Origin: Chloroflexota bacterium | GTDB taxonomy: Bacteria > Chloroflexota > Ktedonobacteria > Ktedonobacterales > Ktedonobacteraceae | Length of the DNA stretch: 5,114 nucleotides | Direction of reading: 5' to 3' | NCBI GenBank assembly: GCA_005881495.1 | Contig: VBHI01000293.1 | Coordinates: 1-5,114, forward strand | In this document: piece by piece, positions 1 to 4,391 of the stretch | How the letters are laid out: every line of letters starts with the position of its first letter | Position numbering within the stretch: position 1 is the stretch's first letter | Position numbers and translations under genes: made by a program | Notes under the pieces: generated by a model | Told to the model about the DNA's origin: nothing | Seen by the model: only the letters and a program-made list of their open reading frames with translations | Databases searched by the model: none

Positions 1-1
1 A

Positions 2-613
2 CTCACGTTTAACCCGGCTTTCACACTCCTTCTCGCCTGGCCCGCGTTGGGTGAGGTACCTGGCCTGCGCCAAACTATTGGTGTTGCTGTTGTGTTGTTT
101 GGTGCCTATGTGCTCGATGTTGAGGAAGCGCGAACGGGAGCGTTGGCACCGTTGCGCGTGTTGGTAGAACGACCAGGGACGCTTCTTGCTCTCATTGCAA
201 GTGCGCTTTGGGGCGTCACCACCGTTCTGGAAAAGCTGGCGATTGAGCATGTGACCCCGCCAAGTGGTCCCCTGGTCGCTCTTCTAGGAACAGCCCTCCT
301 GGTGGTGCTCCTCACACCGGGCGCCTTCTGGTCATCGAAACGAACCGACGCCTCGACATCCAGGGGAACGTGGGGTGGACTGCGTACGCATGCAGGTATA
401 TTCATGGTAGCTGCACTCATCGCGGGAGTTGCACCGCTCTTTGGTTTTAGCGCCATCGCCTTCGGTCTGGTAGGCTACGTAACAGCACTCTTTAAGCTCA
501 GTGCTGTACTGACCATCCTGTGGGCAAAACTCTTTCTCGGTGAAGGCAACGTACGTCAGCGCCTGCTCGGTGCTGTTGTAATGGTGGTTGGTGGCATCCT
601 CATCGCGGTGTAA
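2..613 (+). CDS. EamA/DMT-superfamily transporter, C-terminal part (5' truncated by window edge)
   Basis: The reading frame is open from base 2 to the TAA at 611-613, giving 203 residues with no start of its own, so the gene begins outside the window. A TTG at 47 is an in-frame codon in the middle of the protein and not a convincing start. The protein is very hydrophobic. Its beginning matches the end of a first EamA repeat: a short GE-containing loop followed by a helix (IGVAVVLFGAYVL). A second repeat then starts at LIASALWGVTTVLEK and ends with the typical LFLGEG loop and a last helix (LLGAVVMVVGGILIAV). Full-length members have about 10 helices and 280-300 residues, so roughly the last two thirds is present. 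The family exports or imports small metabolites; the substrate cannot be told from sequence. The gene converges on the thiol-redox operon and probably has no functional link with it. Confidence 0.85.
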   Translation, partial: LTFNPAFTLLLAWPALGEVPGLRQTIGVAVVLFGAYVLDVEEARTGALAPLRVLVERPGTLLALIASALWGVTTVLEKLAIEHVTPPSGPLVALLGTALLVVLLTPGAFWSSKRTDASTSRGTWGGLRTHAGIFMVAALIAGVAPLFGFSAIAFGLVGYVTALFKLSAVLTILWAKLFLGEGNVRQRLLGAVVMVVGGILIAV

Positions 614-699
614 CCTGGCATCGACACCGCTCGTCATCGGACAAGGTGGTGTTTGCCGTCAGAAAGAGAGCAAGCTTCCTGATCCCCTGGCACACGTTT

Positions 700-718
700 G
701 GTTAAAAAATGTTTAACC
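700..718. terminator. Small AT-rich hairpin between convergent genes, possible weak terminator
   Basis: GGTTAAA at 700-706 pairs perfectly with TTTAACC at 712-718 around a 5-base loop. It lies in the 139-base gap between the stop of the rightward transporter (613) and the stop of the leftward glutaredoxin gene (753), where a bidirectional terminator would be expected. The stem is only 7 bp with two or three GC pairs and no clear U tract follows on either strand, so the terminator call is weak. A second, broken pairing (GGCA/ACACC at 617-628 with GGTGT/TGCC at 648-657) is too interrupted to call. Nothing else is evident in this gap. Confidence 0.3.
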
Positions 719-752
719 TCCATTACCCAATACATGTAGGAGAAATGAGCAG

Positions 753-1034
753 TCAGGGTATTGCATGAGCATCGCCTTGCACAGACCTGAGTCGCCGTTC
801 GATTTCGCGTCTGAGCTTCCGTTCAGAGGGTCGACCGTAGGAGAAGGGTTCGCCGTCGAGGAAAATCCCCGGTGGGAAGAGCACTCCACCACACATGGCG
901 AGCGCCTGTCCACCGGTCGAATTCAGATCGAGTGTGGACACCGAGAAGCCATACTCGCCTGAGAGGCGGGCGAGCAACTCTTTGGCCTGCGTACAGAATC
1001 CACAGTCATTCTGGGTGAGCAGAAGCACATCCAT
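753..1034 (-). CDS. Glutaredoxin/thioredoxin-like protein, 93 aa, CGFC active site
   Basis: This is a small cytosolic thiol-disulfide oxidoreductase. The start MDVLLLTQNDCGFC gives a first beta strand running directly into the active site, C11-G-F-C14, as in glutaredoxins. An alpha helix (QAKELLARL) follows, and the loop VLFPPGIFLDGE (about residues 51-62) supplies the cis-Pro (P54 or P55) and the beta-hairpin of the fold. The C-terminal YGRPSERKLRREIERRL helix completes it. There is an extra Cys at 48. No signal peptide or membrane segment is seen. The ATG at 1034 lies 4 bases after the TAG of the redoxin gene, so the two are probably translationally coupled. The best Shine-Dalgarno (GGGAGG, 1054-1049) is 14 bases upstream inside the redoxin gene, which is long. 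The frame stays open upstream to 1184, but that part only overlaps the redoxin gene and has no glutaredoxin-like sequence. A likely role is as electron donor or relay for the neighbouring membrane thiol system. The family is clear; the partner is inferred. Confidence 0.85.
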   Translation of the reverse strand: MDVLLLTQNDCGFCTQAKELLARLSGEYGFSVSTLDLNSTGGQALAMCGGVLFPPGIFLDGEPFSYGRPSERKLRREIERRLRSVQGDAHAIP

Positions 1035-1038
1035 AGCC

Positions 1039-1740
1039 CTACGATGATCCTCCCTTGAGCCCTGCACGCATGTCGGCAAGGAGACTGGATACCGGGACGT
1101 ACATCGTGTAGTTGGGAGCGCCACCATAGTCGGCTCGCCAGCGAATGCGACCGTCGGGACCCACCATGATGAAGGTATGACCATCGCGGCTGTTCCCCAT
1201 CATGCCATACCCGTTCGCCGTATAGGCCTGGGAGACCGCCAGGTTTGGGTCCGAGAGCACAGCGATGGTGAGCCCCTCATCGGCCACCTTCTGCTGTAGT
1301 GCGTTAAGGGGATCGGTCGTAATGCTCACAACCGTATCGATGCCCAGCGCGTGAAAGTCACTCATATGCGACTGGATGTCCTTGAGTTGATCCCAGCAAG
1401 GTTGGCAGGTAAGCCCCTCCTGGAAGTAGAGCAAGACGGTCTTCCCGCTCTGAGCGGCGAGATTGAAGGTACCGCCCGTGGTGGACGGGAGTTGGATGGC
1501 CGGGGCCTGCTGGCCAGGACCCGGACTTCCCACTTGAAAGGCGTACTTCCCTGCCTGATTGCTACCTGTAACGCTGTTGTTGCCGCTTGCCGCATTGTTG
1601 AGGTAGAAAATCACGCCGAGCGCGAGCACCGCCGCGCCCACGATGAGAGCGACCCACAGGCCGACACCCGGGCCGCGTCTCTTCCGCGTGTATCTATTAC
1701 GAGGAGAGGGAGCCTTCTTTGGAGGTGTGGTGTTCCTCAT
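1039..1740 (-). CDS. Membrane-anchored redoxin (AhpC/TSA-thioredoxin-like) with CQPC motif
   Basis: From the ATG at 1740 the protein has 233 residues. A basic, Pro/Thr-rich N-terminus (1-23) precedes one transmembrane helix (about 26-47), then a Ser/Gly/Asn-rich linker (49-65) and a redoxin domain (about 70-225). The positive-inside rule puts the N-terminus in the cytosol and the domain outside the membrane. Domain hallmarks are GQQAPAIQLPSTTGGTFNL, the strand TVLLYFQEG, C112-Q-P-C115 at the start of the active-site helix, DTVVSITTDPL, and FIMVGPDGRIRWRADYGG near the end. CxxC makes a thiol reductase of TlpA/ResA style more likely than a classical one-Cys peroxiredoxin, although the overall pattern is AhpC/TSA-like. 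The gene follows the CcdA-like gene with a 44-base overlap, a natural partner since CcdA proteins reduce such anchored domains. Start choice is uncertain: an in-frame TTG at 1794 has a far better Shine-Dalgarno and would give 251 residues with a longer basic tail. Confidence 0.85.
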   Translation of the reverse strand: MRNTTPPKKAPSPRNRYTRKRRGPGVGLWVALIVGAAVLALGVIFYLNNAASGNNSVTGSNQAGKYAFQVGSPGPGQQAPAIQLPSTTGGTFNLAAQSGKTVLLYFQEGLTCQPCWDQLKDIQSHMSDFHALGIDTVVSITTDPLNALQQKVADEGLTIAVLSDPNLAVSQAYTANGYGMMGNSRDGHTFIMVGPDGRIRWRADYGGAPNYTMYVPVSSLLADMRAGLKGGSS

Positions 1741-2737
1741 CGGAGGCGTAGTGTTCCTCTTCCTCTGCCCGGTCTTCACTGTCTTGGAGTTCAACTGACT
1801 CCTCCTGTGTGTGTATTGTATGTGTTTCTGTTTCTCGTGACGATGCGGTTGCTTCACGCTCCTCGCTTTCATCCGACCGCGCCCCGACCTGCCGGAGCGC
1901 ATACCAGGCAAGTCCGCCAATGAGCGCGAGCAGGATGGCTGCGCCAGCCCAGTTCGGGAGCCAGGCGAGGGCGTTCGTGATCACCTGGCCGACGTGCTGC
2001 AAGCTGACTGCGAATTGCTCTTGCCAGTCTGCCAGGGGCGGCATGGAACTATATGCCAGCCCGACCCACAGCATACTTCCTCCGATGAGAGCAAGTAAGA
2101 GTCCACTTGCCAGGTTCGTTGCGGTCAGCGTGCGGCGAAGGGGACCAAGCCTCCAGGTCAACGAACGTGGACGGAAGAGGCGGCTCGCTCGCCAATCAAA
2201 GCGTTCCCAAAGGAGCGCAATCACGAATAGCGGAGCGACCATCCCGAACACATAGGCCGTCCCAAGCCCGAGAGCGAGCCAGAACGAGGACGCGACACTG
2301 GAGAGTGCAATCACACCAGCGAGCACGGGCGCGCAGCAAGAGCTGGCCACGCCTGAGAAGACGCCAAGCGTATAGACACTCACCAACCCGGCCTTGCCAC
2401 CTGCACGTCGGCCTGGCATAGGCAGGTGAATCTGGCCGCCGAGCAACACATAGCCTCCTAAGATAAGCATCAAGATACCACCTATGACATAAATGGGCGT
2501 GTGCTGCGTCGTTAAGAGTTGCCGGATGATCGACGCACCCATGGCAATCGGGAGGATGACCGTTGCTATCCCGGCAGCGAAGAGAAAGGTCATCGCGACC
2601 AGCAGACGGCGGTTCTGAAAAGAGCTTGCGAAGTAAGCGGGCAGCATGACCGAGATACAGCAGGGCGCAAAGAGCGCGATGGCTCCCGCGATGATCGCGG
2701 CCAGCACCGAACCGCCGAAAAAGATGCTACTACTCAT
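1697..2737 (-). CDS. CcdA/DsbD-type transmembrane protein with vicinal Cys pairs and acidic cytosolic tail
   Basis: This 346-residue protein starts at ATG 2737; an adjacent in-frame GTG at 2740 would add one residue. CcdA-type proteins move electrons across the membrane using one Cys in each half of the protein. Helix 1 carries APCCISVMLPAY (C26, C27), the counterpart of the SPCxxPLxPxY motif. The second half carries SGVASSCCAPVLAGV (C134, C135), the counterpart of TPC. Other hydrophobic segments lie at about 47-68, 82-99, 145-178, 207-231 and 262-280. The doubled cysteines set it apart from the canonical CcdA further right. After the last helix comes a tail of about 58 residues, from 289, rich in Glu, Asp, Ser and His, including a duplicated EEHxxS unit. 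The usual family length is about 220-240 residues, so the central insertion and the tail are extra. It lies 49 bases after the small membrane protein gene and overlaps the redoxin gene. A DsbD-like role toward that redoxin is likely; metal transport cannot be excluded. Confidence 0.8.
   Translation of the reverse strand: MSSSIFFGGSVLAAIIAGAIALFAPCCISVMLPAYFASSFQNRRLLVAMTFLFAAGIATVILPIAMGASIIRQLLTTQHTPIYVIGGILMLILGGYVLLGGQIHLPMPGRRAGGKAGLVSVYTLGVFSGVASSCCAPVLAGVIALSSVASSFWLALGLGTAYVFGMVAPLFVIALLWERFDWRASRLFRPRSLTWRLGPLRRTLTATNLASGLLLALIGGSMLWVGLAYSSMPPLADWQEQFAVSLQHVGQVITNALAWLPNWAGAAILLALIGGLAWYALRQVGARSDESEEREATASSRETETHTIHTQEESVELQDSEDRAEEEEHYASDEEHHTSKEGSLSS
1721..1762. repeat. 21-bp tandem duplication inside the gene overlap
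   Basis: Two adjacent 21-base units, 1721-1741 and 1742-1762, match at 18 of 21 positions. The length is a multiple of three, so the repeat preserves both overlapping frames. In the CcdA-like gene it encodes EEEHYAS followed by DEEHHTS (residues 326-339 counted from the ATG at 2737). In the redoxin frame it encodes RNTTPPM followed by RNTTPPK. The ATG at 1740 exists only because one copy has ATG where the other has AAG. Confidence 0.85.
1801..1806 (-). promoter_or_regulatory. Shine-Dalgarno AGGAGG before alternative TTG start (1794-1792) of the redoxin gene
   Basis: On the minus strand AGGAGG is followed by a 6-base spacer (AGTCAG) and then TTG at 1794-1792, in frame with the redoxin. The ATG at 1740 has only a weak AGAGG about 13 bases away. 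This site sits inside the preceding CcdA-like gene, where it also encodes Glu-Glu, so it could be coincidental given the Glu-rich tail. If it is used, the overlap with the CcdA-like gene grows to 98 bases. Confidence 0.4.
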
Positions 2738-2789
2738 CACGTCACATCACTTTCAGGAGGCAGAAACAAGGCGTCCTACCATCACATCA

Positions 2790-3401
2790 TTACCTCCGAC
2801 GGTTCACAGTGCGCTTCCGGTTTCGCTCATCAGCGGCACTGGCCACCGCCTCGGCTTCGGAGACGATGGGAACCTCGGGGCTTTTGATCTCGGCGATCTG
2901 ACGAGCGATGGCTTCCTGCTCATCCTGCATACTCGACATGCGGGATTGAAGTTCCGCCAGGCGTTCATTGCGCGTCAATCCAGCAGGCAATTGATCTCCC
3001 TGCATCTGAGTGGTCGCATTCCTATTCCCTGCCATGCCACGCATCATGAACAGCATCGAGAGCGGACATGCGGCGATAAGAAGGATGGGCAGGGCTGCCA
3101 AAATCAACTGTGGAGCTACCACCAGGACGATGAGCCCCACCACTGCCAACCCGGCGAGGACCTTCCAGTTCAGGCACATCTGTATACAGTCCCATATAGC
3201 CTTGAGAGGAGAGGTGTTCTGCGAGGACATGGATGTCGAGGTCATAGGTGGTGCCATAGGAGAAGCCACTCGTCTGTCTTCCGGCTGTAGAGAAGCATCA
3301 GGCGGCGTTTGCTCTTTCCCCTGGCGCATCATCAGCCACACCATCAGACCCATGCCGATGGGGCAGGCCAACAAAGGCAAGAGGGACAAAAAGTATTGCA
3401 T
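2790..3401 (-). CDS. Small membrane protein with Cys-Pro/Met-rich segments and C-terminal coiled coil (possibly DUF2933-like)
   Basis: The ATG at 3401 gives 203 residues. It is preferred because GGAGGA lies 9 bases upstream, a strong promoter lies just beyond, and the protein then begins directly with a hydrophobic segment. Longer in-frame starts would run across the promoter. The first membrane segment (2-25) contains LLACPIGMGLMVWLMMR. A Pro/Ser/Met-rich loop (about 29-65) follows, then C72-IQM-C76, and a hydrophobic block at 79-122 that begins MCLNWKVLAGLAVVGL and ends AACPLSMLFMMRGM. The C-terminus has a predicted coiled coil (about 144-173) and a basic end (RNRKRTVNRRR). The central block resembles small proteins I recall as DUF2933-like, often found near metal or redox genes, but this is from memory. 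Function is unknown. The repeated CP-x-x-M...MMR pattern would suit Cu(I) or Hg(II) binding. It is the first gene of the leftward operon. Confidence 0.75.
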   Translation of the reverse strand: MQYFLSLLPLLACPIGMGLMVWLMMRQGKEQTPPDASLQPEDRRVASPMAPPMTSTSMSSQNTSPLKAIWDCIQMCLNWKVLAGLAVVGLIVLVVAPQLILAALPILLIAACPLSMLFMMRGMAGNRNATTQMQGDQLPAGLTRNERLAELQSRMSSMQDEQEAIARQIAEIKSPEVPIVSEAEAVASAADERNRKRTVNRRR

Positions 3402-3410
3402 GTGTGTTTT

Positions 3411-3416
3411 TCCTCC
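3411..3416 (-). promoter_or_regulatory. Ribosome binding site of the leftward operon's first gene
   Basis: On the minus strand GGAGGA is followed by 9 bases (AAAACACAC with the adjoining A-run) and the ATG at 3401. It decides the start against in-frame codons further upstream, which would place the promoter inside the coding region. Confidence 0.7.
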
Positions 3417-3444
3417 AGTATATGTTGTGACTTCGGTACTATCC

Positions 3445-3475
3445 TTGACTATAGTATAGGGGGTAATGATACAAT
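3445..3475 (+). promoter_or_regulatory. Possible rightward promoter with 19-base spacer overlapping the leftward promoter
   Basis: On the plus strand TTGACT (3445-3450) and TACAAT (3470-3475) each match consensus at 5 of 6 positions but are 19 bases apart. Such an over-long spacer is typical of promoters activated by MerR-family regulators. No inverted repeat is visible in the spacer, however, which argues against a classical MerR site. If used, it would serve the gene at 3710 with a leader of about 225 bases. No better rightward promoter was found nearer that gene. Confidence 0.3.
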
Positions 3476-3481
3476 TGTCAA
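3453..3481 (-). promoter_or_regulatory. Near-consensus sigma-70-type promoter for the leftward four-gene operon
   Basis: On the minus strand TTGACA (3481-3476) is separated by exactly 17 bases from TATACT (3458-3453). That is a perfect -35 and a 5-of-6 -10. Transcription would start near 3446 and leave a leader of about 45 bases before the ATG at 3401. The spacer ends with a C-tract (TTACCCCC) that runs into the -10, giving TACCCCCTATA, which resembles one half of CsoR/CstR-type operators as I know them. The matching second half is not visible, so regulation by that family is only a suggestion. Confidence 0.75.
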
Positions 3482-3709
3482 AGGTACTATCGCCAATGGT
3501 ACAAGCAACGGAGAAAGTGGCTTCCCTGATGAGTGAGCAATGATGTTGGACTTCAATGGGCTGATTTTGTTGGCGCAGCCAGGACCTGGGCACGGTTGTC
3601 TCTCCCCTTGTGACTGTCGATTTACTGGATCAAAGTAGTGGAGACGTGAACGAGGGATTTTTCAGAAAAAGCAATCTTGAAATCTACGTTTGAAAGATGA
3701 GGGTGATTT

Positions 3710-4333
3710 ATGAGCAAGCAAACGACTCATCAACGTTCGAGGCAAGAGCGACGCCGCGAGGAACAGCAGCGGCGTGAGGAAGAGCGGCGACGTGCCGCCC
3801 GCAGGAAAGGCATCACGACTGCTGGCATCGTCGCGGCAGCAGTGCTGGTTGTTGCTGCCCTCGTCTATTTCGCAATTGTACAAGCGCAGGCGCCTGCCAA
3901 CGCTGCCTACCCGGCTATAGACGGCGTATCGTGTGATAGCGGTGAACATGGCGACTTTCACATTCACGCCCATGTGTCCATCTACATTGATGGGAAACCA
4001 GTGACCATCCCTGCCCAGGTCGGTATTGCGTCCGACAGCTCTTGCCTTGACTGGCTCCACACGCACACCAGCGATGGGGTGATCCACATTGAGGCCCCCA
4101 ATGGTTTTTCCATCACGCTCAAGAACTTCCTGGACATCTGGGGAAAACGGTTCCCACAATTGAACTATCCCAGTCAGTTGTCTGATGCAACCGGTTGGCA
4201 GGCCTACGTCAACGGAAAGCCGTTTACGGGTGATTTTCGTACGATTCCGCTACAAGCACATACCCTGATTACGTTGGCATATAACAGTCCAGGAGCGCAA
4301 CCCAATACCACCTTCGATTGGAACGGTCTCTAG
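3710..4333 (+). CDS. Membrane-anchored extracytoplasmic protein with His-rich HxHxH and LHTH motifs, unknown function
   Basis: This 207-residue protein starts at ATG 3710, with GAGGG 6 bases upstream. Residues 7-33 form a highly charged Arg/Glu/Gln helix, probably a cytosolic amphipathic or coiled-coil stretch. One transmembrane helix follows (about 35-58, TTAGIVAAAVLVVAALVYFA), then an outside domain of about 145 residues. That domain holds C75, H80, the cluster H84-I-H86-A-H88 followed by VSIYIDGKPVTIPAQVGI, then C112-LDW-LH117-TH119 and GVIHIE with H126. The two lone cysteines could form a disulfide, and the histidines are well placed for a metal site. I recall similar proteins in Chloroflexota and Actinomycetota annotated only as hypothetical, and I cannot name the family. 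The architecture of basic tail, single helix and outside domain parallels the redoxin encoded leftward. It lies 58 bases before a canonical CcdA gene, so it may be a client of, or partner in, extracytoplasmic thiol reduction. Confidence 0.8.
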   Translation: MSKQTTHQRSRQERRREEQQRREEERRRAARRKGITTAGIVAAAVLVVAALVYFAIVQAQAPANAAYPAIDGVSCDSGEHGDFHIHAHVSIYIDGKPVTIPAQVGIASDSSCLDWLHTHTSDGVIHIEAPNGFSITLKNFLDIWGKRFPQLNYPSQLSDATGWQAYVNGKPFTGDFRTIPLQAHTLITLAYNSPGAQPNTTFDWNGL

Positions 4334-4391
4334 TGGCTGATGTTGCAGATTGAAGTGAAGAGATCGCGAAACTCAGGAGTTTTACAAACGT

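Larger units (their letters stand above)
3435..3491. repeat. Direct repeat GGTACTATC flanking the divergent promoter
   Basis: GGTACTATC occurs at 3435-3443 and again at 3483-3491, a spacing of 48 bases. One copy lies just downstream of the presumed leftward start site and the other just upstream of its -35 box. A shorter GGTAC recurs at 3498-3502. The placement suits operator half-sites bound by a dimer or a looping regulator, though nine identical bases could still be chance. Confidence 0.45.
3402..3709. other. Divergent intergenic control region (308 bases)
   Basis: This gap separates the leftward operon from the rightward pair. Its left third holds the ribosome binding site, the promoter elements and the GGTACTATC repeats. 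The right two thirds have no convincing coding sequence on either strand. One short palindrome, CCAGG-A-CCTGG at 3579-3589, is of unknown meaning. The right end carries the Shine-Dalgarno GAGGG (3699-3703), 6 bases before the ATG at 3710. No regulator gene is encoded here. Confidence 0.6.

Noticed and set aside
1035..1184. 50-residue N-terminal extension of the glutaredoxin
   Set aside because: It lies entirely within the redoxin gene in another frame, and the glutaredoxin fold starts exactly at the ATG at 1034.
1351..1923. Long rightward open frame opposite the redoxin gene
   Set aside because: It is antisense to a clear redoxin and its translation is compositionally biased (many Arg, Pro, Leu) with no family resemblance.
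2646..3290. Rightward open frame of 214 codons across the CcdA-like and small membrane protein genes
   Set aside because: It spans two well-supported opposite-strand genes and their intergenic gap, and has no domain-like sequence or ribosome binding site.
3445..3475. Classical MerR operator between the rightward -35 and -10
   Set aside because: The 19-base spacing fits, but the spacer contains no inverted repeat, so only the promoter possibility is kept.
3402..3593. N-terminal extension of the small membrane protein up to 3593
   Set aside because: It would translate through the near-consensus promoter and leader; the ATG at 3401 has a good ribosome binding site and begins directly with a membrane segment.
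3662..4159. Leftward open frame opposite the His-rich protein gene
   Set aside because: The opposite strand has a ribosome binding site, a membrane anchor and an organised domain; this frame is low-quality antisense sequence.
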